Below, piece after piece: positions 1 to 9,509 of a stretch of 64,000 bases of DNA (position 1 is its first letter; every line of letters begins with the position of its first letter). Under the pieces are notes generated by a model. It had not been told where the DNA came from. It saw only the letters and a list, made by a program, of their open reading frames with translations, and did not search any database. Where the stretch lies: contig NZ_LBCQ02000007.1 in NCBI RefSeq assembly GCF_001014615.2, positions 62,001-126,000 of the forward strand. Reading direction: 5' to 3'. This stretch comes from Aquamicrobium sp. LC103. Lineage in GTDB: Bacteria; Pseudomonadota; Alphaproteobacteria; Rhizobiales; Rhizobiaceae. The position numbers were made by a program, and so were the translations under genes.

Positions 1-54
1 TTGGCCGGCATCGGGCGATCGCGGCGGGATTCTCGCACGGTCAGGGCGGGGCCC

Positions 55-1908
55 TTACCTTCGAATGTCGATGACCCGCGGATCATCGCCGTATAACGCT
101 TCGACGAGGTCCATCCGGTTGGTGCGCACGGCGCGCTGGTTGACCGACCCCTTGTCGGTCACTTCGCCTTTGTCGAAGCTGAGCGGCCTATCCAGGAACA
201 GCGCCTTGACGATCCGGCTTGCCGACCCGGTCGCCGCCGTGGCGTGCTCATTCAGTCGTTCGGCGATCCTGTCGCGCACGACGGGCAGCCGTGCCAGGGC
301 ATCGATCCCCGCGTCGGCGGGAGCGTCGGCCAATGTCCGCAACGCGGGAAGAAACGGGATCAGGATGGCGCCCAGCTTCTCGCGGTCCTCGCCCACGATG
401 ACCGCGTCGGAGACGAGCCCCTCCATCCTGTTGACCAGTTCCTCGCGCAACGGGCCCACGGCCACCCAGACGCCGGTCTGCAGCTTGAAGTTCTCCGCGA
501 TGCGGCCGTCGAAGACGAATCCTCCGGCGGCGTCGCCGGGCACCGCGTAGCGCAGGGCGTCGCCCAGCCGGTAGAAACCTTCCTCGTCGAACGCCTTCGC
601 CGTCAATTCCGGATCGCGCCAGTAGCCCGGCGTCACCAGCGGCCCCTTGATGCGGGCCTCCAGCCGTCCGTCGGACGGGACGAGCTTGAGCGTGACGCCG
701 CGCGCGGGCACGCCGATATTGCCCGGCATGTCCTGTGGTTCCATGCACATCATCGCGAAGGGCGAGGTTTCCGTGGCGCCGAGCCCTGAGCCCAGAAGCA
801 CCGTTTTTCCGGTTTCGGCGAAGGACATCTCCTTCAGACGATCCCATACCGGCTTCGACATTCCGGCGCCCGCATAGAGCATCATGCGAAGCCGCCGGAA
901 GAAGCTGCGCCGCAATTCCGGATCCGATTCCATGGATTCGACGAGCGCCTCGTAGCCGGCGGGCACGTTGAAATACCAGGTCGGCGAAATCTCGCGCAGG
1001 TTGCGGATCGTCTCGCCGATCGCCGCCGGCCGGCCTTCGTCGATGTAATAGGTGCCGCCGTTGAACAGCGCCATGTTGAAGACCTTCGTCCCGCTGGCGG
1101 TGTGGTTCCATGGCGCCCAATCGACGATCACCGGCGGTTCGCGGCGCAGGAAGGCGTAACAATCGGCGATCATTTCCTGATTTGCGCAAAGCATTCCGTG
1201 CGTCTGGATCACCGCCTTTGGCGCACCCGTCGTGCCGGACGTGAACAGGAATTTGGCCGGCATGTCCGGCGTTATCGCCTCATGGGCCGCATCGACGCGA
1301 GGCCCGGCCGGCTTTGCCGCGAGATCCTCGAATTTGAGCGAGAGCCGGTCCTCCACTTCGCTGCGTGTCGAGACCAGGGGGACGTCGTTGCCGAAGACGG
1401 TGTTGATCGCGCGGGCGTAGCGAGCGCCGTCGGCGGCGAACAGGAGGCCTGGCGTCAGTTGATCCCTGACGAGGCGCAGCTTGGCGAAGTCGTCGGAGAC
1501 CAGCGAATAGGCGGGCGCGATCGCCGCGGAAGGTATGCCGACATGCTGCGCGGCCAGCGCCAGAAGCGCATGCTCGATGTCGTTCTCGGACAGGATCAGC
1601 AATGGGCGTTCGGCCGAAAGGTCGAGATCGATCAAAGCCTGCGCCAGATTTCTGATGCGGGCGAGCGCCTCGGCATAGGTCACCTTGCGCCACGGTCCAC
1701 CGTCGACGCGCTGCGCCATCCAAACGCGATCCGGCGCGGCTTCGGCCCAATGCAGCATCGGCGTCGTCACCCGGTCGGGATAAGGGCCGAGCGGATCGAT
1801 CTGCCGGATGATGATGCTCCGATCGGCCCGCGTTTCGCTTTCGATGCGCGGCGACCAGAACAGGTTTTCTTGCTCCCGATCGACGGCGTCATGCCGGTTG
1901 ATGGACAT
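55..1908 (-). CDS. fcs: Feruloyl-CoA synthase (AMP-forming hydroxycinnamate-CoA ligase)
   Basis: 617-residue acyl-adenylate-forming enzyme that should activate ferulate or p-coumarate with ATP and CoA, the entry step of hydroxycinnamate catabolism. The AMP-binding P-loop-like motif FLFTSGTTGAPK is at residues 220-231, a GLGATETSP adenylate-binding motif lies near 375, and a C-terminal EVTDKGSVNQRA segment holds the likely catalytic lysine. Length and the N-terminal PYPDRVTTPMLHWAEAAPDR region fit the feruloyl-CoA synthase subfamily rather than general 4-coumarate ligases. The ATG is preceded by a strong GGAGG about 6 bases upstream. It is divergent from a crotonase-MarR-amidohydrolase operon, which supports the substrate class. 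Exact substrate preference (ferulate, coumarate or caffeate) cannot be read from sequence. Confidence 0.85.
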   Translation of the reverse strand: MSINRHDAVDREQENLFWSPRIESETRADRSIIIRQIDPLGPYPDRVTTPMLHWAEAAPDRVWMAQRVDGGPWRKVTYAEALARIRNLAQALIDLDLSAERPLLILSENDIEHALLALAAQHVGIPSAAIAPAYSLVSDDFAKLRLVRDQLTPGLLFAADGARYARAINTVFGNDVPLVSTRSEVEDRLSLKFEDLAAKPAGPRVDAAHEAITPDMPAKFLFTSGTTGAPKAVIQTHGMLCANQEMIADCYAFLRREPPVIVDWAPWNHTASGTKVFNMALFNGGTYYIDEGRPAAIGETIRNLREISPTWYFNVPAGYEALVESMESDPELRRSFFRRLRMMLYAGAGMSKPVWDRLKEMSFAETGKTVLLGSGLGATETSPFAMMCMEPQDMPGNIGVPARGVTLKLVPSDGRLEARIKGPLVTPGYWRDPELTAKAFDEEGFYRLGDALRYAVPGDAAGGFVFDGRIAENFKLQTGVWVAVGPLREELVNRMEGLVSDAVIVGEDREKLGAILIPFLPALRTLADAPADAGIDALARLPVVRDRIAERLNEHATAATGSASRIVKALFLDRPLSFDKGEVTDKGSVNQRAVRTNRMDLVEALYGDDPRVIDIRR

Positions 1909-1974
1909 TCGAGCTCCTCCCGGCCATCGAACGAAATTTCATTTCGGCCCAAGCCATCTTGATGGCGGGATGGA

Positions 1975-1998
1975 AATTTGTCTACATGGAAACAAATT
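1975..1998. promoter_or_regulatory. Candidate MarR-family operator between fcs and the crotonase operon
   Basis: A 24-base inverted repeat with 7-base arms AATTTGT and ACAAATT separated by 10 bases lies in the divergent region, just upstream of the Shine-Dalgarno sequence of the crotonase gene. A second short palindrome, GAAATTTC, sits at 1933-1940 nearer fcs. MarR proteins typically bind palindromes of this size in their own divergent promoters, and a MarR gene is the second gene of the operon. Assignment is by position and symmetry only. Confidence 0.45.
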
Positions 1999-2011
1999 AC
2001 GGGAGTGGATT

Positions 2012-2851
2012 TTGTCGAAGAGTGAAAAACCCGCCGGGGCGCGCCCCGAAAATCCGGCCGATGACGAGCGCGAGCCGGTCGGTTACGTGCTGGACGGCGA
2101 CGTCGCGATCGTAACCCTCCAGAGATCGCAGAAACGCAACGCCATCAGCGACCGGATGGTCGAAGCCCTTGCCGTGACCGTGCAGCGGGCAGACGGGGAA
2201 GCGAAGGCGGCGGTCATTCGCGGCGCGGGCGATCATTTCTGCGCCGGTCTCGATCTCGCCGAACATGTCGACAAGACGCCGATCGAAGGGGTCCGCGGAT
2301 CGCGTCGCTGGCATGCGATCTTCGATATGATCGAACATGGATCGATCCCCTGGATATCGGCGCTGCACGGCGCGGTGATCGGCGGCGGGCTGGAACTGGC
2401 CGCTTCCACCCACATACGCGTCGCCGACCGCGGCGCCTTTTTCGCCCTGCCGGAAGGACAGCGCGGTATTTTCGTCGGCGGAGGCGGGTCCGTGCGGATT
2501 GCACGGCTGATGGGTGTCGCGAGGATGACCGATCTCATGCTCACGGGGCGGGTGGCGAGCGCCGACGAAGCCGCAAGCTGGAACCTCGCGCAGTATGTCG
2601 TGGACGAGGGCGCGGCGCTGGCGAAAGCCTGCGAGCTGGCACGCAAGGCGGCTGGAAACGCCGAGTTGTCGAATTACGCCGTGATAAACGCCCTGCCACG
2701 CATTCAGGACATGTCGCGGGCGGATGGGCTTTTCGTGGAATCGTTCATTTCATCCTTCACGGCCGCTTCTCCCGAGGCGGAAGCCCGGCTGCGCGCGTTT
2801 CTGGAGAAGCGGGCGGTTCGGCTGGACGTTCCTCGAGGCGGAGACAAGTGA
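2012..2851 (+). CDS. Crotonase-family enoyl-CoA hydratase (hydroxycinnamoyl-CoA hydratase)
   Basis: 279 residues from a TTG start. GGGAG ends 6 bases before this TTG, and the longer frame upstream would run through the divergent promoter. Crotonase fold: both catalytic-type glutamates are present, E128 in GGGLELAA and E148 in ALPEGQRGIF, 20 residues apart as in mitochondrial enoyl-CoA hydratase (E144/E164). The expected role is hydration of feruloyl- or coumaroyl-CoA made by the divergent fcs. Two outcomes are known for such enzymes: hydratase-lyase giving vanillin plus acetyl-CoA, or simple hydration followed by oxidation and deacetylation. The amidohydrolase downstream and the lack of a vanillin dehydrogenase favour the second, by inference. 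Confidence 0.8.
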   Translation: MSKSEKPAGARPENPADDEREPVGYVLDGDVAIVTLQRSQKRNAISDRMVEALAVTVQRADGEAKAAVIRGAGDHFCAGLDLAEHVDKTPIEGVRGSRRWHAIFDMIEHGSIPWISALHGAVIGGGLELAASTHIRVADRGAFFALPEGQRGIFVGGGGSVRIARLMGVARMTDLMLTGRVASADEAASWNLAQYVVDEGAALAKACELARKAAGNAELSNYAVINALPRIQDMSRADGLFVESFISSFTAASPEAEARLRAFLEKRAVRLDVPRGGDK

Positions 2852-3343
2852 ATGGCCGCGCCGCGAGGTCGGCCGTCCGAGGGCGCGCTCGTCGATGACG
2901 GGGTCGATCTGGGACGGCTTCCCGAAACTCTCGGATTCCTCCTGCGGATCGCGCAGATCCGGGAGTATGAGGTATTTTTCGGGAAATTCGGTGACATCGG
3001 CCTGAAGCCCGGCGAGTTTTCCGTCCTGTGGGTCATCCATCTCAATCCGGGGATCAGGCAGGGCGTCGTCGCGCGTCGGCTTTCCATCAAGCGCGCGCAC
3101 ATGACCAAGCTGGTCCGCAATCTCCATGCCCGTGGCGTGGTCGAGAGGACGGTGCCCGACGACGACCGGCGCGGCCTTGCGCTGACCCTGACACCTGCCG
3201 GCGCGAAGCTCGTCAAGGTGAACGCATCCGCGTTTTTCGATCCTGCGCCCGAAGCGACGGGAAAGCTGTCGCGAAGCGAGCAGGCCGAGCTCATCAGCTT
3301 GCTGCGCAAACATATCGGACTTGAAACGGAGGAAGACCAGTGA
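2852..3343 (+). CDS. MarR-family transcriptional regulator, probable hydroxycinnamate-responsive repressor
   Basis: 163 residues. The winged helix-turn-helix lies at about residues 50-115, with the recognition region VARRLSIKRAHMTKLVRNL and the conserved wing DDDRRGLALTLTPAG. It starts directly on the base after the crotonase stop codon and overlaps the next gene by 4 bases, so the three genes are translationally linked. In Rhodopseudomonas and Rhodococcus a MarR protein (CouR) represses coumarate genes and is released by the CoA thioester. The gene context here is the same, so autoregulation through the palindrome at 1975-1998 is likely. The effector is inferred, not seen. Confidence 0.8.
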   Translation: MAAPRGRPSEGALVDDGVDLGRLPETLGFLLRIAQIREYEVFFGKFGDIGLKPGEFSVLWVIHLNPGIRQGVVARRLSIKRAHMTKLVRNLHARGVVERTVPDDDRRGLALTLTPAGAKLVKVNASAFFDPAPEATGKLSRSEQAELISLLRKHIGLETEEDQ

Positions 3344-4212
3344 ACGTCGACGATCTCGTTGCCATCGACTTTCATACCCATGCGGAAGAGCCTTGCTGCG
3401 GTCCTCGCGATGACGGCTATGACGAATTCCAGGCCGGAATGGCCAGGTATTTTCGCAATCCGGCGGGCGGCGATCATCTGCCGACGGTGCAGCAGACGGC
3501 CGACTACTATCGGCAGCGCAAGATCGGCGCGGTGATCTTTCCGGTGGATGCCGAGCGCGAAACCGGCTTTCGCCGCTACGACAACGAAGAGGTCGCGCGT
3601 ATCGCGGCCGAGAACTCGGACGTCCTGATTCCCTTCGCCTCGATCGATCCCGCCAAGGGGCGGGTGGGTGCGAGGGAGGCGCGCCGGTTGGTGCGCGAAT
3701 TCGGCGTGCGCGGTTTCAAATTTCATCCGACGATGCAGGCATTCTATCCCAACGATCGTTTCGCCTATCCGCTTTATGAGGCGATCGCGGAGGAGGGCGC
3801 CATCGCCTTGTTCCATACCGGGCAGACCGGGGTCGGCGCGGGGATGAAAGGAGGCATGGGCATGCGCCTCAAATATTCCAACCCCATTCATCTCGACGAT
3901 GTGGCCGCCGATTTTCCCGACATGCCGATCGTCGCCGCGCATCCCTCCTTTCCGTGGCAGGAGGAAGCGCTGTCGGTCGCCACCCACAAGCCCAACGTCT
4001 ATATCGACCTGTCGGGATGGTCGCCGAAATACTTTCCGCCGATCCTGGTTCAATACGTCAACACCATCCTGAGGAAGAAGATGCTTTTCGGCTCGGACTG
4101 GCCGGCGATAACGCCCGATCGATGGCTGGCCGACTTCGAGAAGCTCGATATCCGCGACGAGGTCCGGCCGCTCGTCCTCAAGGATAATGCCAGACGCCTG
4201 CTGAACATCTGA
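3340..4212 (+). CDS. ACMSD-type amidohydrolase, candidate hydroxyphenyl-beta-ketoacyl-CoA hydrolase (CouO-like)
   Basis: 290 residues from GTG in a GTGA overlap with the MarR stop. Metal-dependent hydrolase barrel: HxH at residues 12-14 (FHTHAEE), later histidines in ALFHTGQTG and AAHPSFPW, and the terminal aspartate in FGSDWPA. This is the ligand pattern of the ACMSD/4-oxalomesaconate group of the amidohydrolase superfamily. In Rhodococcus jostii the coumarate cluster includes CouO, an amidohydrolase-superfamily enzyme that cleaves the beta-ketoacyl-CoA to a hydroxybenzoate and acetyl-CoA. Genomic partners (CoA ligase, crotonase, MarR) match. Other aromatic-acid decarboxylases or hydrolases of the same superfamily remain possible. 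Confidence 0.7.
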   Translation: MNVDDLVAIDFHTHAEEPCCGPRDDGYDEFQAGMARYFRNPAGGDHLPTVQQTADYYRQRKIGAVIFPVDAERETGFRRYDNEEVARIAAENSDVLIPFASIDPAKGRVGAREARRLVREFGVRGFKFHPTMQAFYPNDRFAYPLYEAIAEEGAIALFHTGQTGVGAGMKGGMGMRLKYSNPIHLDDVAADFPDMPIVAAHPSFPWQEEALSVATHKPNVYIDLSGWSPKYFPPILVQYVNTILRKKMLFGSDWPAITPDRWLADFEKLDIRDEVRPLVLKDNARRLLNI

Positions 4213-4263
4213 CATCGGGAATGTGAGTGGGTGGCCTGAAGCTTGCGATCAGCCATCAGGCAA

Positions 4264-4285
4264 GTGCGGGCACAAATGCCCGCAC
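4264..4285. terminator. Perfect hairpin between convergent operons
   Basis: GTGCGGGC and GCCCGCAC form an 8-base-pair stem with a 6-base loop in the 145-base gap between the amidohydrolase stop and the TRAP permease stop. There is no T-tract on either strand, so it is a stem that may protect 3' ends or assist termination rather than a canonical intrinsic terminator. Confidence 0.4.
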
Positions 4286-4357
4286 CATGATCGCGATGTG
4301 GCTACAACCGACCGCATCCCGGCGCCGATGGCACGCCGGGCATATGGCGGTGCCGGG

Positions 4358-6418
4358 TCAGGCCGGGGCGAGCGCGCCGGTCCGGCGCGCCGTCATGTAG
4401 TTCCTGCCGAGGATAGCAAGGATGGCGATGACGCTGACGATCTCGGCCGGAACGCTCGGCCACAGGCAGCCGATGCCGGCGGCGGCGAGGATCGCGCGCT
4501 CCACCCAGCCGATGCGCTCGAACAGGTAGCCTTCGAGCAACGCCACGAAGGCGACCAGCGCGATCAGGGCCACGAAGCCGTTCCAGATGACCAGCGGCAC
4601 CGGCCCGCCGACGATGATCTCCGGATTGAAGACCATGAAGAGCGGGATGATGTAGAGGCCCTTGGCGAATTTCCACGCCTGGAAGCTCGTCTCGACCGGT
4701 TTCGACCCCGCTATCGCCGAGGCCGCGAAGGCGGCGAGCGCTATCGGCGGGGTGACGTTGGAATCCTGCGAGTACCAGAACACGACGAGGTGCACGATCA
4801 GGAGCGGGATGCCGAACTCTGCGCTCATGGCCGGGCCGACGAGGATGATCAGCACGATGTAGCTCGCCGTCACCGGCAGGCCGAAGCCGATCACCAGGCT
4901 CGCGATCAGCACCAAAAGGAGCGCCAGCACGATGTTGCCCTGCGAGAAGCTCATCATCAGCGACGAGAACTTCAGGCCGAGCCCGGTGAGGCCGATGACG
5001 CCGACGATGATGCCGCCCACCGCGCAGGCGAGCGACACGGTCAGCGCCGAGCGGACTCCCACCTCGCACGCCTCGACCAGCTTGGAGGCGGTGCCGCGCG
5101 TCACGCCGAGCGTTCCGCCATATTCGGCGAGCTTTTCGGCCGGCGTCGAGCCGTGCCGGCGTGCCGTCGCGACCTCGACCACGAAGCGAAGGGCGGTGAC
5201 CGCCAGGATCGCGACGATGGCGTAGAAACCGACGCGCATCGGCGACAGGCCGAGCACCAGCAGCCAGATCAGCAGCGCAAGCGGCGCGAGGAAATGCCAG
5301 CCCTCGCGCATGACCTGCGGCACGGAAGGCAGTTCGCTCGCCGGCAGGCCTTTCATGCCCTGTTTGATGGCGATGATGTGGACGAAGAGATAAACGGTCA
5401 GGAAGTAGAGCATCGCCGGATAGATCGAGACCATGACGATCTCGATGTAGGGGATGCCGGTATATTCGGCGATCAGGAACGCGCCCGCGCCCATCAGCGG
5501 CGGCGTGATCTGGCCGCCGGTGGAGGCGGCGGCTTCCACGCCCGCGGCCTGCGACGGCTTGTAGCCGAGGCGCTTCATCAGCGGGATCGTGAAGGGGCCG
5601 GTCGTCGCGACATTGGCGATGGCCGAGCCGGTGATCGAACCCATGCCGCAGGAGGCGACGACGGCGGCCTTGGCCGGTCCGCCGCGCTTGCGGCCGGTGG
5701 CGGCATAGGCGAGGTCGATGAAGAATTTGCCCGCGCCCGTCACCTCCAGCACCGCGCCGAACAGCACGAAGATGAAGACATAGGTTGCCGCCACGCCCAG
5801 CGGCAGGCCGAATATGCCTTCCTGGCCGAGATAGAGCTGGGCGACCAGCCTTTCGACATTGTAGCCGCGATGCGAGAGGATGCCCGGCAGGAATTCGCCC
5901 AGCCAGGGCAGGGAGCCGCGCGGCCCCGCCAGCGCGTAGAGGATGAAGACGAGGCCGATGATGGTGATGCCGAGACCGACCACGCGGCGGCTCGCCTCCA
6001 GCAGCGTCACGACCGCGAGCACGCCCACCGCTATGTCGGTCTGCGTCCAGAAGCCCGCGCGCGCGAAGATCGCGTCGAGATTGACGGTGATGTGGAAGCC
6101 GGAGACGATCGCGGCCGCAAAGAAGGCGATGTCGATCAGCGCGCCCGAGATGCCGCGTTCCCTGTGCCGGCCATAGGCCGGGAACATCAGGAAGGCGATC
6201 ATCATGATGAAGGCCAGATGGATCGAGCGCTGGTAGAAGAGGCTCAGCGGCTGGATGCCCGCGCCGTAGAGCTGGAAGAGGCAGAGGCCGACCGAAAGGA
6301 CGATGATCAATTTGGCGACGAGCCAGGGCTGCGCGAGCGCGGGCGGCTCGACGAGGCCGGCACCCGCGTCGCCCGCCGCGGCTTTCGGCGTCGCCGGTTT
6401 CAGAAACCTGTTCAGCAT
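4358..6418 (-). CDS. TRAP transporter fused permease (4TM/12TM), TAXI type
   Basis: 686 residues from ATG with GGGAA upstream. Multi-pass inner-membrane protein in which the small DctQ-like and large DctM-like TRAP subunits are fused, as usual for TAXI systems. Visible DctM features include GMGSITGSAIANVATTGPFT, EAAASTGGQITPPLMGAGAF and a second half GFGLPVTASYIVLIILVGPA. It carries substrate from the periplasmic binding protein using an ion gradient. The ATG overlaps the stop of the DUF1850 gene by 7 bases, giving a binding protein, DUF1850, permease operon. The long ORF on the opposite strand is a GC-codon shadow. Substrate unknown; an organic acid or aromatic acid is plausible from the neighbours. 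Confidence 0.9.
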   Translation of the reverse strand: MLNRFLKPATPKAAAGDAGAGLVEPPALAQPWLVAKLIIVLSVGLCLFQLYGAGIQPLSLFYQRSIHLAFIMMIAFLMFPAYGRHRERGISGALIDIAFFAAAIVSGFHITVNLDAIFARAGFWTQTDIAVGVLAVVTLLEASRRVVGLGITIIGLVFILYALAGPRGSLPWLGEFLPGILSHRGYNVERLVAQLYLGQEGIFGLPLGVAATYVFIFVLFGAVLEVTGAGKFFIDLAYAATGRKRGGPAKAAVVASCGMGSITGSAIANVATTGPFTIPLMKRLGYKPSQAAGVEAAASTGGQITPPLMGAGAFLIAEYTGIPYIEIVMVSIYPAMLYFLTVYLFVHIIAIKQGMKGLPASELPSVPQVMREGWHFLAPLALLIWLLVLGLSPMRVGFYAIVAILAVTALRFVVEVATARRHGSTPAEKLAEYGGTLGVTRGTASKLVEACEVGVRSALTVSLACAVGGIIVGVIGLTGLGLKFSSLMMSFSQGNIVLALLLVLIASLVIGFGLPVTASYIVLIILVGPAMSAEFGIPLLIVHLVVFWYSQDSNVTPPIALAAFAASAIAGSKPVETSFQAWKFAKGLYIIPLFMVFNPEIIVGGPVPLVIWNGFVALIALVAFVALLEGYLFERIGWVERAILAAAGIGCLWPSVPAEIVSVIAILAILGRNYMTARRTGALAPA

Positions 6419-6906
6419 GTTCGATTTCCCGTTTGGGCACTTCCGGCGCGTATGGCGACGCTTTCGCCCGCTGCCAGTGCCGTGAGGCTGATATTCGTGT
6501 CGCCCGCGACGAGCCGGTGATCGACGGAGGCCGAGCCGACGCGCAGGCGGTAGCAATTTCCGGGGACGGCTTCGCCGATACCCTCTATCCGGTATCCGCC
6601 GGCGCCATCCGAGCGCTGGGTTCCCCGGCCGGGAATGTGGCCGAGGCCTGCCGCGAAATCCGGCTGGTGGCTATGTTCCAGCACCATCCTGCCGTCGCGG
6701 AGCGCGTAGCAGTCGCGCACTTCGAAGCCCGCGACCGAATGGTTCCAGGCGATGCACCATTCGTCGGCCTCGACGCGCGCGATCGGCGCGCCCGATGCAC
6801 CGACGACCTCGACGATGCCGGCAGCGGCGGCCTGACCCGCCCAGGCGCAAAGGGCGAGGGCGGGCATGAGCCCGCCGCCCGCACGGCGTGATATGCGCTT
6901 CCGCAT
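6412..6906 (-). CDS. DUF1850 domain protein associated with TAXI transporters
   Basis: 164 residues from ATG. An N-terminal signal or anchor segment (GGLMPALALCAWAGQAAAAG) precedes a periplasmic domain with W-C-I-x-W-N-H-S near residue 48, FEVRDCYAL and LEHSHQPDFAAGLGHIPGRG, the conserved core I associate with DUF1850. This small family recurrently sits between TAXI binding proteins and fused permeases, as here. It lies 13 bases after the binding protein stop and overlaps the permease start. Two cysteines (WCIAW, RDCYA) could form a disulfide. No biochemical role is established to my knowledge; accessory contact with substrate or permease is inferred from context. Confidence 0.75.
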   Translation of the reverse strand: MRKRISRRAGGGLMPALALCAWAGQAAAAGIVEVVGASGAPIARVEADEWCIAWNHSVAGFEVRDCYALRDGRMVLEHSHQPDFAAGLGHIPGRGTQRSDGAGGYRIEGIGEAVPGNCYRLRVGSASVDHRLVAGDTNISLTALAAGESVAIRAGSAQTGNRTC

Positions 6907-6919
6907 GACCGAGAAGGTC

Positions 6920-7885
6920 TCAGGGACGCAGATGGTCGGGAATGTCCGCGCCGATCTCCTCGTAGTAGCGCAGCGCGCCGGGATGCAGCGGGACGGGGCT
7001 TGACGCCATGGTGAACTCGACCGTCGTGTCGTTGGCCGCCGGATGGATGGCGACCAGGTCGGCATGCCGGTCGTAGATCAGCTTGGTGATCTCATAGGCG
7101 AGGTCGTCGTCCATCTCTTCGCTGACGAACCAGACGTTCGGGATGCCGACGGTGCCGACATCCTCGCTCACGCCGTCATAGATGCCGGAAGGCAGCGTAT
7201 AGGGCGCGAAGATCGGCTCGATCTCGCGCGCGGCCGCCACCTGCTCCTCGGAAACCGGGATCAGACGGATGTTGCGCGTCGCGGCGAGGTTCATGATCGA
7301 CGAGGTGGGTGGACCGACGCTCCAGATGCCGGCGTCGATGTCGTTGTCGCGCAGCGCGTCGGCGGTCTCGTTGAAGTTGAGGCGCTGCGCGGCGGCGAGG
7401 TCCTCGTAGCTCATGCCCACGGCCTGGAGCAGGGCGCGGGAATTCAGCTCCGTGCCCGAGCCCGGCGCGCCGACCGAGACGCGCTTGCCGCGCAGATCCT
7501 CGATCGACTGGATGGCCGAGTCGGCCGGAACGACGATCTGCACCGCGTTCGGATAGACCGAGGCCAGAACGCGCATCGAGGCGGCCTGGCGGCCCTCGAA
7601 CTGGCCGGTGCCGGTGTAGCCCTGATAGACGCTGTCGCCCAGCCCGATGGCGATGTCGCTATCGCCGCGATGGACCAGGGCGACGTTCTCGACCGAGGCT
7701 CCGGTGACTTCCGCGACGGCCGAATAGCCGTCGAGATGCCGGTTGATGAGTTCGGCGAGACCGCCGCCGATCGGATAGTAGACGCCACCCGTTCCACCGG
7801 TCGCAACCGACAATTGCTGCTGCGCGAAGGCAGGAGCGGCAAGTGCGACAGATGCGGCGACAAGCGCCGCTTTCACGATTTTCAT
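6920..7885 (-). CDS. TAXI-family TRAP transporter solute-binding protein
   Basis: 321 residues from ATG with GGGAGGG 6 bases upstream; the longer in-frame extension covers the sigma-54 promoter and is not coding. Signal peptide at residues 1-22 (cleavage after APAFA). The mature start LSVATGGTGGVYYPIGGGLA is the signature of the TAXI (TRAP-associated extracytoplasmic immunogenic) family, followed by VENVALVHRGDSDIAIG and KRVSVGAPGSGTELNSRALL. It delivers ligand to the fused permease. First gene of the transporter operon, with a 5' leader of roughly 150 bases after a consensus sigma-54 promoter. The ligand is unknown; TAXI proteins with known ligands bind dicarboxylates or amino acids. Confidence 0.92.
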   Translation of the reverse strand: MKIVKAALVAASVALAAPAFAQQQLSVATGGTGGVYYPIGGGLAELINRHLDGYSAVAEVTGASVENVALVHRGDSDIAIGLGDSVYQGYTGTGQFEGRQAASMRVLASVYPNAVQIVVPADSAIQSIEDLRGKRVSVGAPGSGTELNSRALLQAVGMSYEDLAAAQRLNFNETADALRDNDIDAGIWSVGPPTSSIMNLAATRNIRLIPVSEEQVAAAREIEPIFAPYTLPSGIYDGVSEDVGTVGIPNVWFVSEEMDDDLAYEITKLIYDRHADLVAIHPAANDTTVEFTMASSPVPLHPGALRYYEEIGADIPDHLRP

Positions 7886-8047
7886 TCGGAACCCTCCCTG
7901 GGTTTTTCTTTGACGGCGTACGGACGGACATGGAGGGGGCGCTCGGAGAAATCCGACCTGACCGGCACCTGCCGGTCTCCTCCCATGTCGTGCCGCGACG
8001 CGCGCCGGCAAGATCGAAGGCCGCGGATGGCCCTCGCCGAACCTCGC

Positions 8048-8063
8048 AGCAAGGGGCGTGCCA
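8048..8063 (-). promoter_or_regulatory. Consensus sigma-54 (RpoN) promoter of the TAXI TRAP operon
   Basis: On the minus strand the sequence reads TGGCACGCCCCTTGCT, an exact match to the -24 element TGGCACG, 4-base spacer, and TTGC(A/T) -12 element. Transcription would start near 8037 and run into the binding protein gene at 7885. The gene just upstream encodes a sigma-54-dependent activator, so both halves of the circuit are present. Confidence 0.85.
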
Positions 8064-8113
8064 AACGGAAAAGCCAATGGATTCCGGGCAGGGCGAGTGA
8101 AGGAGGAGCAGGT

Positions 8114-8132
8114 TTCCGCCGATCGCGGCGTA

Positions 8133-8145
<13 letters not shown>
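8114..8145. promoter_or_regulatory. Inverted repeat upstream of the sigma-54 promoter
   Basis: TTCCGCCGA (8114-8122) and TCGGCGGAA (8137-8145) flank a 14-base centre that includes the stop codon of the response regulator. It sits 50-80 bases upstream of the sigma-54 promoter, where an enhancer-binding protein would bind. It could equally be a terminator stem for the regulator gene, since the minus strand has only a weak T-run. Confidence 0.4.

Positions 8146-9505
<1,360 letters not shown>

Positions 9506-9509
<4 letters not shown>

Noticed and set aside
1913-1920. CTCCTCC next to fcs as another anti-Shine-Dalgarno element
   Set aside because: On the coding strand it is simply the GGAGG ribosome site of fcs.
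4223-6520. 765-codon open frame on the plus strand opposite the TRAP permease
   Set aside because: It mirrors the permease codons, is made of His/Arg/Asp-rich low-complexity residues and has no family features. The permease on the minus strand explains the region.
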